Part shown: piece by piece, positions 18,763 through 27,335 of the stretch
How positions within the stretch are numbered: the first letter of the stretch is position 1
Layout: each line of letters begins with the position of its first letter
From: Streptomyces sp. NRRL F-5135
GTDB lineage: Bacteria; Actinomycetota; Actinomycetes; Streptomycetales; Streptomycetaceae
DNA length: 64,000 nt
Assembly: GCF_000719775.1 (NCBI RefSeq)
Contig: NZ_JOHR01000016.1
Coordinates: 62,001 to 126,000, forward strand
Direction of reading: 5' to 3'
Program-made: the position numbers and the translations under genes
Notes under the pieces: model-generated
Told to the model about the DNA's origin: nothing
Database searches by the model: none
What the model saw: the letters and a program-made list of their open reading frames with translations, nothing else

Positions 18763-19203
18763 ATGGTGAACGAGGGCGCACCGCGGGGGTGCGCCACGAT
18801 GAAGACACCACGCCCGCACGGCTCACCGCTCTCCCCGAGGTCACCCGCTCCGGCTGGGTGCCGTCACGGCCAGCACCTGGCGTGTCGGCACCCTGAGCGG
18901 CAGCGGGCCGCCGTCGAGGCCCTCGCCCGCGCCCGGCGACAGGACTTCCTCCGCACCTTCCGGGACGCGCGCGTGGCGGAGACCGCCGCCGAGGTGCCGG
19001 GCGCCGAGCGCTGTGGGGCGCGTTCGTACGAGTTGTACCGCCGTGGGGTACGGCCGGCCGGGGACGCGGAGGCCGGAAACGATCGGCCGGCGCCGGGCCG
19101 CGCCGTGGTGGTGGACATGGAGTGCGAGGCCGGGACAGCGGACGGGGCGGGCACACGCGTTGTCGGGTACATGAACCCGGTGGAACAGGTCCGATACGTC
19201 TAG
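18763..19203 (+). CDS. Questionable small ORF (146 codons)
   Basis: Open frame with high G/C third positions from about codon 45 on (AVEALARARRQDFLRTFRDARVAETAAEVPG), but an irregular first third (rare TCA, ACA and CCA codons). No Shine-Dalgarno, domain or recognisable family. It ends 45 nt before the next gene. It could be a short real gene with a later start, a decayed gene or chance. I keep it only because nothing else occupies 18.6-19.25 kb. Confidence 0.25.
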   Translation: MVNEGAPRGCATMKTPRPHGSPLSPRSPAPAGCRHGQHLACRHPERQRAAVEALARARRQDFLRTFRDARVAETAAEVPGAERCGARSYELYRRGVRPAGDAEAGNDRPAPGRAVVVDMECEAGTADGAGTRVVGYMNPVEQVRYV

Positions 19204-19248
19204 GCTTGGAGGCCGTCTCGACCTCGTGACCGCAAGGAGACTTCCCCG

Positions 19249-20799
19249 ATGACAGCAGACGGCCCCACCCTGCCGCCGGTGCGACTGCCCTCGGACGCGG
19301 AGCTGGCGCGGGACGCGCTCGCCGCGCCGCTGCTCGCCCGAGCCGTGCGCCTCGCCCGCTGGGCCGGGCCGGGGACCCGGGTGGGCGTGGGCGGCGAGTT
19401 GGCCGACGAACAACTGCCCGCGGCGGCGGAAGTGCTGGGCTTCGACGACGAGCGGGCGGAGGGCGAGGGCGAGGCGTACGCCAGCGAGGCGTGGCGGGTG
19501 GCCGTGGACACGGGACTCGTCGAGGTCGAGGAGCCGGCGGAGGCGCCGGACGGGGCGGACGAGGACCACCAGGGCCGGGTCACGCCCGGAGAGCAGCTCC
19601 CGGTGGTCAGCGGTGGATCCCCGCAGGACGTCCTGGCGCTGTGGTCCGAGGCCCTGGACGTGGCCCTCGCGGACGCCGCCACACCGGTCCTGGACGACCT
19701 GGCCGACGCCATCGGCGAGGACGGCGAGATCGACCTCGCGTCGCTGGACTGGGACCCGGAGGCGGAGGCGGAGTTCCTGGAGGGTGTTCTCGGCAACCTG
19801 TACTTCCTCGCCGCGGCGGACGGGGGCGGCGCCGAGGTGCCCGTACCGCTGCCGGTCCTCGCCGCGTCCGTGATCGTGCCCGATGACATGGGCGAACCCA
19901 CCGACGATGTGCTCGAGCAGGTCTCCGAGGCCATGATGCGCCTGGACGACCAGTTCCGGCTGCTGGAGTCCATCGGGCTGGTCTCGTACGTACCGGTGGA
20001 CGAGACGCTGATGACGGAGGACGCGGAGGAGGACGGGTACACGGGCGGGGCCGGAGCCCCGGAGGTCACGGACGCCGCGCGGGGCGCGGGCGGGGCGGGG
20101 GACACCGGAGCGTTCCCGCCGGCCGCGGTGGACGAGGACGACATCGCCCGCTACGGCATGGTCCGGCTGACGCCCCTCGGGCTCTACGGGATCCGGGCCC
20201 GGCTGCTGGAGGCCGGGGCGGACGCGCCGCTCGTCGGTGACCTCGCGGAGAAGGACGCGCACGCGCTGCTGGCCGGTGTCGCGTACTTCCCGGAGCTGTC
20301 CGCGCGGGCCGAGACGGAACAGTGGCTGGCCCGACGGGCCCCCGCCGAGGCCGCGCGCGACCTGCTCTCCGCCGCGCGCGGCACCGACCCGGGGGCACCG
20401 CTGCGCCGCCTCCACTGCCAGCAGGCACTCTCGCTCGTCGGCCCGGAGGCCGAGACGGCGGTACGGGAGGTTCTGGACGACGGCGAGCTGGGCGGGCTGG
20501 CGCGGGTCTGGCTCGCCGAACTCGGCGCGACGGACGTGCCGCCGCCACCCGAGTCGATGATCTTCTGGCTGGCCATCGACACGATCGCCGCGCAGCTCCA
20601 CGCGGAGGGGGAGCCGGAAGAGCTCCAGGAACTGGTCGAGGGGCTGGTCGGTCAGCACGGCGGCTTCTTCGACGCGGCGTGGCGGGTGGGGCACCCGGCG
20701 ACGGCGGAGGTGCTGGAGGCGATGGGGCGGCTGCTGCGGGACCGGGGCGCGGCCAAGGAGGCACGGAAGGCCGCGTTCAAGGCCCGCTCCCGCGCGTAG
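19249..20799 (+). CDS. Conserved hypothetical protein, acidic, helical
   Basis: 516 aa. AAGGAG ends about 11 nt before ATG 19249. The protein is acidic and mostly helical without signal or membrane segments. Features: LLARAVRLARWAGPGTRVG near residues 25-45, VLDDLADAIGEDGEIDLASLDWDPEAEAEFLEG, a low-complexity Gly/Ala/Asp linker around 255-285, then VRLTPLGLYGIRARLLEAG and HEAT-like helices towards the C-terminus. The N-terminal block and the LTPLG block recur in the protein at the right edge of the window (62948 onward), so the two are probably paralogues. I know such proteins as unnamed Streptomyces hypotheticals; function unknown. Confidence 0.85.
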   Translation: MTADGPTLPPVRLPSDAELARDALAAPLLARAVRLARWAGPGTRVGVGGELADEQLPAAAEVLGFDDERAEGEGEAYASEAWRVAVDTGLVEVEEPAEAPDGADEDHQGRVTPGEQLPVVSGGSPQDVLALWSEALDVALADAATPVLDDLADAIGEDGEIDLASLDWDPEAEAEFLEGVLGNLYFLAAADGGGAEVPVPLPVLAASVIVPDDMGEPTDDVLEQVSEAMMRLDDQFRLLESIGLVSYVPVDETLMTEDAEEDGYTGGAGAPEVTDAARGAGGAGDTGAFPPAAVDEDDIARYGMVRLTPLGLYGIRARLLEAGADAPLVGDLAEKDAHALLAGVAYFPELSARAETEQWLARRAPAEAARDLLSAARGTDPGAPLRRLHCQQALSLVGPEAETAVREVLDDGELGGLARVWLAELGATDVPPPPESMIFWLAIDTIAAQLHAEGEPEELQELVEGLVGQHGGFFDAAWRVGHPATAEVLEAMGRLLRDRGAAKEARKAAFKARSRA

Positions 20800-21020
20800 C
20801 GCTGTCCGCGGCGGGATCGGCGGGGTCGATGGACAGGGGGTGCGGGCAGGCCAGGCGGGACGGGGGCGTGGCTGCCGTTCGGCCCGGCCTCGACGACGTG
20901 GGCCCGTGGGCCGGGGCGAGGCGAGTCCGCGCGGGGCAGCGGGGGCGACGGCGCCGCCCGGGCCGTTGCCGGTTGTTCCACGACGCTTCACGGCAACGAG
21001 GTCGCTCCCTTTCGGACACC

Positions 21021-21042
21021 GTTCAGCCGGTGTTCAGGCGCG
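21021..21042 (+). promoter_or_regulatory. Pho-box-like direct repeat upstream of PhoX-type gene
   Basis: Two adjacent 11-bp units, GTTCAGCCGGT (21021-21031) and GTTCAGGCGCG (21032-21042), about 70 nt upstream of the phosphatase start. Streptomyces PhoP binds direct 11-bp repeats beginning GTTCA, so phosphate control is plausible. Bases after GTTCA fit the consensus less well. Confidence 0.6.
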
Positions 21043-21113
21043 GCCGGGAGCATCACCGGGACACGTCGGGGAGCGCCCCGACGCCGCCCCCGTCCCTGCC
21101 CTTGGAGTGCATC

Positions 21114-22532
21114 ATGACGCTGACCCGCAGAGAATTCACCGGAAGGTCCGCCGCCGGCGCGGGCCTCGTGCTCACCGGCGCCGCCGGGGCCCTCGCCACC
21201 GCCCCCGGCGCGCTCGCCGCCCAGGACACTCCCGAGGCCGTCGGCGGGTCCGTGCCCGAGCCCGGTTACGGGCCGCTCGTCCCCGATCCGCGCGGCGTGC
21301 TCGCGCTGCCCGCCGGCTTCACGTACCGGATCGTGACGCACAGCGGTGTCACCAAGCTGGACTCCGGCGAGTACACACCCTCCAACCACGACGGCACGGC
21401 CACCTTCGAAGGCCCGCGCGGTGTCACGTTCCTGGTGAACAACCATGAGCTCAAAGGCCCGAGGGCCGACTGGGAGCACCCGGTGCCGCTCACCGAGGGG
21501 CTCGTCTACGACCCGGCCGCCGCCGGTGGCTGCACGGTGGTCGAGGCGCATCAGGACGGGCGTACCGCCGAGTGGGTCGGCATCGCCGGCACGTCCACCA
21601 ACTGCGCCGGTGGGCGTACTCCGTGGGGCACCTGGCTCACCTGTGAGGAGAACTCCGACCGGGCGGGCCAGAACGGCATGACCAAGGACCACGGCTACGT
21701 CTTCGAGGTCGACCCCTACGACCGTGAGGCCAACCGCGACCCCCGGCCCGTCAAGGCGTTCGGGCGGTTCGACCACGAGGCCGTGGTCATCGACCCGCGT
21801 ACCGGTCACGCCTATCTGACCGAGGACGACTCGAAGCCCAACGGGCTCTTCTACCGCTGGGTTCCGCCGCACGGCTTCAAGCACGGCCGTCGGCAGCTGC
21901 GCCGCCTCGCCGCCGACGCGGGCGTCCTCCAGGCACCCCGCTGCTACGACGCGGGTGGCCGGTTCGTGGACGACCTTTCGCGGGCCACCCGGACCGGCAC
22001 CGTCTACGGCGTGGACTGGGTGGACGTTCCCGACCGGGACGCGCGGACCGTCGCCGTGCGGGAGCAGTTCGACGGCCAGAACATCACCCGGGCCAGGAAG
22101 CTCGAAGGCATGTGGTGGGCGGACGGGGGCGCGTACATCGTCTCCTCCTACGCGCGTGACGAGAGCCCCGGGACCCCGCACGACGGACAGGTGTGGTTCT
22201 ACAACCCGAGGCGGCGCACGCTGACGCTCAAGGTGCTGCTGGGCGTCAACCCCGCCCCGGACAAGGACGGGGCCTTCGACGGCCCCGACAACATCACGGT
22301 CTCCCCGTACGGCGGACTGGTCATCGCGGAGGACGGTGAGGGGCTCCAGCACCTGTTCGGCGCGACGGAGCGCGGCCGCACGTACCCGATCGCCCGGAAC
22401 GACCTCAACGACAGCGAGTTCACGGGTGTCGTCTTCTCGCCCGACGGCCGCACGCTGTACGCGAACATCCAGGAGCCGGGCATCATGGTCGCCATCACCG
22501 GACCGTGGCGGCGCGCGCACAAGAACGGCTGA
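21114..22532 (+). CDS. PhoX/DUF839-family secreted phosphatase, Tat substrate
   Basis: 472 aa. The N-terminus MTLTRREFTGRSAAGAG is a twin-arginine signal followed by an Ala-rich hydrophobic stretch ending ALAA-QD near residue 36, so the protein is exported folded. The mature part is a DUF839 (PhoX) beta-propeller: NNHELKGPRADWEHP, GTSTNCAGGRTPWGTWLTCEEN, GRFDHEAVVIDPRTGHAYLTEDD, KLEGMWWADGGAYIVSS, PDNITVSPYGGLVIAEDGEG and SEFTGVVFSPDGRTLYANIQEPG. PhoX enzymes use Ca and Fe and release phosphate from esters outside the cell. GGAG at 21104-21107 fixes the start. Some DUF839 proteins are not proven phosphatases; the Pho-box-like repeat upstream supports the role. Confidence 0.9.
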   Translation: MTLTRREFTGRSAAGAGLVLTGAAGALATAPGALAAQDTPEAVGGSVPEPGYGPLVPDPRGVLALPAGFTYRIVTHSGVTKLDSGEYTPSNHDGTATFEGPRGVTFLVNNHELKGPRADWEHPVPLTEGLVYDPAAAGGCTVVEAHQDGRTAEWVGIAGTSTNCAGGRTPWGTWLTCEENSDRAGQNGMTKDHGYVFEVDPYDREANRDPRPVKAFGRFDHEAVVIDPRTGHAYLTEDDSKPNGLFYRWVPPHGFKHGRRQLRRLAADAGVLQAPRCYDAGGRFVDDLSRATRTGTVYGVDWVDVPDRDARTVAVREQFDGQNITRARKLEGMWWADGGAYIVSSYARDESPGTPHDGQVWFYNPRRRTLTLKVLLGVNPAPDKDGAFDGPDNITVSPYGGLVIAEDGEGLQHLFGATERGRTYPIARNDLNDSEFTGVVFSPDGRTLYANIQEPGIMVAITGPWRRAHKNG

Positions 22533-22607
22533 CGCGCTCGGGGCGGCCGCTCCCGTCGAACCGCTGATGTGTTCCCGGCCGCCCCGCCGCCTCAGCCCCT
22601 CGCTACG

Positions 22608-23831
22608 TCACAGCGCCTTCCCCGCGGGCTTCACCATGCCCCGTACCGTACGGGACTTGACGAACTCGCCCATGCCCGTCATCTCCCACTCACCCGAGAA
22701 CTGCCTGATCAGTTTGGCCATCATCACGCCGGTCTGCGGCTCGGCGCCGGTCAGGTCGAACCGCACCAGTTCCTCGCCCGTGGCCGCGTCGATCAGCCGG
22801 CAGTAGGCCTTCGCGACCTCGGTGAACTTCTGGCCCGAGAAGGAGTTGACCGTGAAGACGAGGCCGGTCGCCTCGGCCGGCAGCCTGCCGAGGTCCACGA
22901 CGATCACCTCGTCGTCGCCCGCGCCCTCGCCCGTCAGATTGTCACCGGAGTGCTTGATCGCTCCGTTGAGGATGGACAGCTTGCCGAAGTAGCAACTGTC
23001 CAGGTGGTTGCGGTTCGGCCCGTAGGCGATCACCGAGGCGTCGAGGTCGATGTCCTTGCCACGGAACGCCGGCTCCCAGCCGAGGCCCATCTTGACCTGG
23101 GACAGCAGCGGACGGCCGCCCTTGACCAGGGAGACCGTCTGGTTCTTCTGGAGGCTGACCCGGCCCTTGTCCAGATTGATCTTGCCGCCTCCGGGCGGGG
23201 TCGCCGGCGCGGGAGGCGCGGCGGGCGGCGCCGGCGGTGCCGGGGGAACGGAGGTCCGCGGGTCGGTGATGCCGGGCGCCCGGGTGGCGGCCGGTGCGGG
23301 GGCCGCCACCGGAGGGGCCGGGGCCGGTGCGGGCTCCTCGACCGATACGCCGAAGTCCGTGGCGATCCCCGCCAGCCCGTTCGCGTACCCCTGGCCGACC
23401 GCGCGGACCTTCCACGCCCCGTTCCGCCGGTAGATCTCCACGATCACCAGGGCGGTCTCCGCGCCCAGGCCGGGCGGGGTGAACGTGGCGATCGCGCCGC
23501 CCGCCGGGTCGCGGACGGTGGCCGTGGGCTCGATGCCCTGGAAGGTCTGCCCCGCCGCGTCCGGGCTCGCGGTCACGACGATCTTCTCGATGGCGGCCGG
23601 GACGGCGGCGGTGTCGACCGTGATCGCGTCGGGCGAGGCGCCCCCGCCCGAGCGGTGGCTGACGCCGGGACCGCTCGGCTGGTTGTAGAAGATGAAGTCG
23701 TCGTCCGAGCGCACCTTGCCGTCGGCGGTGAGCAGGAGGCCCGACACGTCGAGCCGCACGGGTGCGGCGACGTCCACCGTCACCTGGGCGGTGGGCAGGG
23801 GGAGATTCGAGCCGGGGGTCATAGCTGTCAT
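22608..23831 (-). CDS. Double TerD-domain protein
   Basis: 407 aa with two tellurium-resistance TerD-type domains. N-terminal domain about residues 10-160 (DDDFIFYNQPSGPG, EKIVVTASPD, AETALVIVEIYRRNGAWKVRAVGQGYANGL); Pro/Ala linker about 163-205; C-terminal domain about 206-395 (KINLDKGRVSLQKN, MGLGWEPAFRGKDIDLDASVIAYG, GDNLTGEGAGDDEVIVVDLGRLP with the acidic Ca-binding residues). TerD proteins bind calcium and act in stress or differentiation in Streptomyces; tellurite resistance is not implied. The start is ATG 23831 or 23822; no clear ribosome site. Confidence 0.93.
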   Translation of the reverse strand: MTAMTPGSNLPLPTAQVTVDVAAPVRLDVSGLLLTADGKVRSDDDFIFYNQPSGPGVSHRSGGGASPDAITVDTAAVPAAIEKIVVTASPDAAGQTFQGIEPTATVRDPAGGAIATFTPPGLGAETALVIVEIYRRNGAWKVRAVGQGYANGLAGIATDFGVSVEEPAPAPAPPVAAPAPAATRAPGITDPRTSVPPAPPAPPAAPPAPATPPGGGKINLDKGRVSLQKNQTVSLVKGGRPLLSQVKMGLGWEPAFRGKDIDLDASVIAYGPNRNHLDSCYFGKLSILNGAIKHSGDNLTGEGAGDDEVIVVDLGRLPAEATGLVFTVNSFSGQKFTEVAKAYCRLIDAATGEELVRFDLTGAEPQTGVMMAKLIRQFSGEWEMTGMGEFVKSRTVRGMVKPAGKAL

Positions 23832-23893
23832 GCCAGGCGTAACGAACGGGTCGGCTTTGCCGTTCCCTTACCATTCCCTCTTTCGCCCGTCTG

Positions 23894-23920
23894 CTTTTCC
23901 GGGTCTTCTGTCCGGAAAAG
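23894..23920 (-). terminator. Hairpin after uronate dehydrogenase gene
   Basis: 9-bp arms CTTTTCCGG (23894-23902) and CCGGAAAAG (23912-23920), loop 9 nt, 12 nt downstream of the leftward gene's stop. Confidence 0.6.
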
Positions 23921-23932
23921 AGGCATGTCCGG

Positions 23933-24742
23933 TCAGTGGGGCCAGCGCGGCGGGTTCGTGGTGAACGCGCCGCCCAGGTGCGCGTGTTCCGGGTTCCCGG
24001 GGTCCAGCTCGCCCTGCTCCGCGACGAGCTTCGCCGCGTAGACCTCGGAGTCGTCCCGCGGTTCGTAGCCCAGCGCCCGCGCGCTCGACAGGTCCCACCA
24101 CAGCCGGGTGTTGGCGGAAGAGCCGTACACCACGGTGTGGCCGACGTTCTCGGCGGTCAGCGCGGCGTGGAAGAGCCGGGCGCCGTCCTCGGGGCTCATC
24201 CAGACGGAGAGCATGCGGACCGTGGTCGGCTCCGGGAAGCACGAACCGATCCGTACGGACACGGTCTCCAGACCGTGCAGGTCCCAGTAGAGCTGGGCGA
24301 GGTCCTCTCCGAAGCATTTGGAGAGCCCGTAGTAGGTGTCCGGGCGGCGCGGCGTGTCGACGGGGATCAGCGGATCGTCGCCCTGGGGGCGGGGGGTGAA
24401 GCCCACCGCGTGGTTGCTGGAGGCGAAGACGGTACGCCGTACGCCCTCCTCGCGCGCCGCCTCGTACAGGTTGTACGTGCCCTCGATGTTGGCGCGCAAG
24501 ATCTTGTCGAAGGAGGCTTCGAGTGAGATGCCCGCGAGGTGGATGATCGCGTCCACGCCCCGGACGGCTTCGCGCAGGGCCTCCCTGTCCGCGAGATCGG
24601 CGGTGATGGCGTCCGGTTCGCCGTCGACCGGCGCGACGTCGAACAGCCGCAGTTCGTAACCGTACGCGGGCAGCAGGTCCCGCATCAGGGTGCCGACACC
24701 GCCGGCGGCGCCGGTGAGCAGGACGGTACGGGGTGCGGGCAT
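23933..24742 (-). CDS. Uronate dehydrogenase-like NAD-dependent SDR/epimerase
   Basis: 269 aa extended short-chain dehydrogenase. Glycine-rich NAD motif TGAAGGVGT at residues 10-18, DLADREALREAVRGVDAIIHLAG, FASSNHAVGFTPR (the SSNH-GF signature of uronate dehydrogenases), catalytic YYGLSK, and RIGSCFPEPTTVRMLSVWMSPEDGARLF. This matches uronate dehydrogenases that oxidise D-glucuronate or D-galacturonate to the aldarolactone. GAGGGG about 9 nt upstream supports ATG 24742. It is divergent from a keto-deoxyglucarate dehydratase gene, the next known step but two of the same pathway, which strengthens the call. A sugar epimerase is the alternative. Confidence 0.85.
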   Translation of the reverse strand: MPAPRTVLLTGAAGGVGTLMRDLLPAYGYELRLFDVAPVDGEPDAITADLADREALREAVRGVDAIIHLAGISLEASFDKILRANIEGTYNLYEAAREEGVRRTVFASSNHAVGFTPRPQGDDPLIPVDTPRRPDTYYGLSKCFGEDLAQLYWDLHGLETVSVRIGSCFPEPTTVRMLSVWMSPEDGARLFHAALTAENVGHTVVYGSSANTRLWWDLSSARALGYEPRDDSEVYAAKLVAEQGELDPGNPEHAHLGGAFTTNPPRWPH

Positions 24743-24763
24743 GGGCGGGGTCCCCTCGACTCG

Positions 24764-24823
24764 GGCGGTGTGGCGGTGTGGCGGTGCTGATCGGCGGTGT
24801 CGCGGTGTCGCGGTTTCGCGGTG
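24764..24823. repeat. Short tandem GCGGTGT/CGCGGTGT repeats
   Basis: Seven imperfect copies of GGCGGTGT or CGCGGTGT follow one another in the 5' leader of the uronate dehydrogenase transcript. They are low-complexity repeats with no coding potential. Confidence 0.75.
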
Positions 24824-24918
24824 CCGACCGTGCCGGCTGCGGCGCGGGTCGGCTCGTGTCCTCGTCCTTCATGTCCTGGGGCAGGCGCATGAGCGTGGAC
24901 ATGATTCACAAGCGCGGA

Positions 24919-25014
24919 CACGCTAAGGACTGCGGCGATGGGGCGTCAAGAGGCGCGCGGTGTTGACGGCGAAGGCGCGCGGTGTTGACGGTGAACCAGT
25001 GCTACCTTAGCGTG
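24919..25014. promoter_or_regulatory. Mirror-image divergent promoters with paired operator
   Basis: Rightward promoter: TTGACG 24985-24990, 17 nt, TAGCGT 25008-25013. Leftward promoter: TTGACG (24944-24949, minus), 18 nt, TAGCGT (24920-24925, minus). Both -10 hexamers sit in the same 10-mer CCTTAGCGTG (25005-25014 and, inverted, 24919-24928). Between them a 22-bp unit, AGGCGCGCGGTGTTGACGGY, is directly repeated at 24951-24972 and 24973-24994. A regulator binding CCTTAGCGTG, perhaps the IclR protein at 35.1 kb, could control both sugar-acid transcripts. Confidence 0.7.
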
Positions 25015-25143
25015 ACGTTGTTCAGAAATGCAGACGCCGATCATAGCTGTGCACGACCTCGTGGCTGTGCACGCATCGCGGCCGCGCACGAGCGCTGGGT
25101 GCCGGCCGCTCACTGCCCGGTACCAGGCCAAGGGAGTACCCCC

Positions 25144-26154
25144 GTGACCTCAGCCCCGCTCGCCACCCGCCTCAGTGGAGCGGCCGGTCCGCTGTTCTTC
25201 CCCGTCACCGCGTACGGCCCGGACGGCGGCCTCGACCTGGACGCCTTCCGCGCGCACGTCCGCCAGGGCGTGGACGCGGGCGCCGCCGCGGTCTTCGCCT
25301 GCTGCGGTACGGGCGAGTTCCACGCCCTGACCCAGGAGGAGTTCGGCGCCTGTGTGGCCGCCGCCGTCGAGGAGACCGCGGGGCGGGTGCCCGTCGTGGC
25401 GGGCGCGGGTTACGGCACGGCCCTGGCGGTCCAGTACGCGCGGATCGCCGAGGAGGCCGGCGCCGACGGGCTCCTCGCCCTCCCGCCCTACCTCGTTCTC
25501 GCGGGGCAGGAGGGACTGTCACGCCACTACGCCGCGCTGGCCGCCGCCACCACCCTCGACGTGATCGTCTACCAGCGCGACAACGTGGTCTTCACCCCCG
25601 AGACCGTGGTCGAACTCGCCCGGGTGGAGAACATCGTGGGCCTCAAGGACGGGTGCGGCGACCTGGAACTGATCCAGCGCATCGTGAGCGCCGTGCGCAC
25701 CGAACTGCCCGGCCGCGACTTTCTCTTCTTCAACGGCCTTCCCACCGCCGAACTCACCGGCCTCGCCTACCGGGGCATCGGCATCACGCTCTACTCCTCC
25801 GCCGTCTTCTGCTTCGCGCCGGAGATCGCCGGTGCTTTCCACCGGGCCCTGACCACCGGCGACGACGCGACCGTCGACCGCCTGCTGGACGGTTTCTACC
25901 GTCCCCTGGTCGAACTGCGCGCCAAGGGGCGCGGATACGCCGTCTCGCTCGTCAAGGCCGGTGTCCGGCTGCGCGGGCTCGACGTGGGGGAGGTGCGGAC
26001 GCCCCTGACCGAGCCGGCCGCCGCCCACCTGGAGGAACTCGTCGGCATCATCGAGCGCGGCCGGGCCCTGGTGGCCGGCCGCGCGACGGGAAGCGGCGCG
26101 GAGGAGAACCGCGCGGAGGAGAACCGCGCGACGGAAAGGCAGGAGAGCGCGTGA
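25144..26154 (+). CDS. 5-dehydro-4-deoxyglucarate dehydratase (DHDPS family)
   Basis: 336 aa from GTG 25144, with AGGGAG 7 nt upstream. Class I aldolase-fold enzyme converting 5-keto-4-deoxyglucarate to alpha-ketoglutarate semialdehyde with loss of water and CO2. N-terminal GPLFFPVTAYGPDGGLDLDAFRAHV; GTGEFHALTQEEF, in which GTGEF replaces the GTTGE of dihydrodipicolinate synthase as in KdgD enzymes; Tyr143 in VIVYQRDN; Schiff-base Lys168 in VGLKDGCGD. The C-terminal 20 residues hold a duplicated AEENR unit. The stop overlaps the next start by 4 nt. Its product is the substrate of the dehydrogenase encoded at 36.1 kb. Confidence 0.9.
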   Translation: MTSAPLATRLSGAAGPLFFPVTAYGPDGGLDLDAFRAHVRQGVDAGAAAVFACCGTGEFHALTQEEFGACVAAAVEETAGRVPVVAGAGYGTALAVQYARIAEEAGADGLLALPPYLVLAGQEGLSRHYAALAAATTLDVIVYQRDNVVFTPETVVELARVENIVGLKDGCGDLELIQRIVSAVRTELPGRDFLFFNGLPTAELTGLAYRGIGITLYSSAVFCFAPEIAGAFHRALTTGDDATVDRLLDGFYRPLVELRAKGRGYAVSLVKAGVRLRGLDVGEVRTPLTEPAAAHLEELVGIIERGRALVAGRATGSGAEENRAEENRATERQESA

Positions 26155-27335
26155 GGACGTCCGTCTTCCTCTACCCCTGGGACGTCATCGGTGACCCCGG
26201 CGCCGCCGCCCGGATCGTGGACCTCGGCGTCCGGCAGGTCACCCTCGCCGCCGCCTACCACTCCACCCGGGCGCTGACCCCGCGCCATCCGCGCCACCGC
26301 GTCGTCACCGCCGAACACGCGGCCGTTCTGTACCCGCCGGACGCCGGCCGCTGGGCGGGACGCGAGCCGCGCCCGTACCCGGCGGGCGACTGGGCGCCCG
26401 GAGACGCCTACGGCGAGGCGGCGGCCGAGCTCGCGGCCGCGGGTCTCGACGTACACAGCTGGGTGATCCTGGCGCACAGTTCCCGGCTCGGCGCCGAGCA
26501 CCCCGAGACCTCCGTCGTCAACGCGTACGGCGACCGCTACCCCTGGGCCCCCTGCATCGCGCGCCCCGCCGTCGCCGCCTATCTGGTGGAGCTGGCGGCC
26601 GAGGCCGCGGTACGGCCCGGGGCGCGCGGCACCGAGCTGGAATCCTGCGGCTGGTACGGCTTCGCCCACCTGCACGCCCACGACAAGACCGCCGGGGTCG
26701 CCCTCGGGGACGCGGCGCAGTACCTGATGTCGCTGTGCTTCTGTTCCGCCTGCCGGGAGGGGTACGCGGGCCTCGGCGCCGACCCGGACGAACTGGCCGC
26801 CTCCGTAACGCGGGGGCTGGAGCCCGTATGGCGGGCCGGCGGCTCCTCGGCAAGCGGCTGGGGCGCCGTCGAGAAGCTGCTGGGCGCGGACCGGGCGGCG
26901 CTGACCCTCGACTGGCGCTCCCAGGTCGCGCGCGCCTTCCAGGAGTCGGCGGTCGCGGCGGTGCGGGCGGCCGCGGGGCCCGGCTTCCAGGTGCTGCTGC
27001 ACGCCGACCCGGCGCCGTACCGCACCGGAGCCAACGCGGGCGTCGACCCGGCGCACATCCTCGGGGTGGCGGACGGCGTCGTACTGCCGTGCACCGGCGG
27101 CGCGGCGGACACGGTCCTGCCCCCGTTCGCCGACCACCGCACGGACTCCTCCGTCCTGGCCGCCAACTTCAACGTCGTCGGCGGCATGGGCGGCGCTCCC
27201 TCGTCCCTCGCCCGTGACGCGGCGCGGGCGAGGGGACTGGGCGCGACGGAGCTGCGCCTGTACCACGCCGGGCTGGCCTCGGACGGGGACCTGGCGGCGG
27301 TCGCGGCGGAGCTGGCGGGAGCGGTCACCGGCTGA
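26151..27335 (+). CDS. Unknown 394-aa protein, translationally coupled to KdgD
   Basis: GTG 26151 overlaps the dehydratase stop (GTGA). No signal peptide or membrane helix. The alternating pattern FLYPWDVIGD, VRQVTLAAAYHSTRALTPRHPRHRVV, GLDVHSWVILAHSS, GTELESCGWYGFAHLHAHDK, FQVLLHADPAP, VADGVVLPCTG and ATELRLYHAGL suggests a TIM barrel, possibly glycoside-hydrolase-like. A CFCSACREGYAGLG segment near residue 197 resembles the Cys-rich loop seen in some uncharacterised sugar hydrolases. Coupling to KdgD implies a job in sugar-acid use, for example release of hexuronate or lactone opening. I do not recognise a named family. Confidence 0.85.
   Translation: MRTSVFLYPWDVIGDPGAAARIVDLGVRQVTLAAAYHSTRALTPRHPRHRVVTAEHAAVLYPPDAGRWAGREPRPYPAGDWAPGDAYGEAAAELAAAGLDVHSWVILAHSSRLGAEHPETSVVNAYGDRYPWAPCIARPAVAAYLVELAAEAAVRPGARGTELESCGWYGFAHLHAHDKTAGVALGDAAQYLMSLCFCSACREGYAGLGADPDELAASVTRGLEPVWRAGGSSASGWGAVEKLLGADRAALTLDWRSQVARAFQESAVAAVRAAAGPGFQVLLHADPAPYRTGANAGVDPAHILGVADGVVLPCTGGAADTVLPPFADHRTDSSVLAANFNVVGGMGGAPSSLARDAARARGLGATELRLYHAGLASDGDLAAVAAELAGAVTG

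Noticed and set aside
23868..24902. Longer minus frame starting at 24902 over the uronate dehydrogenase
   Set aside because: It is in a different frame from the dehydrogenase, its first 60 residues come from the GCGGTGT repeats, and the remainder is Arg/Pro-rich shadow.
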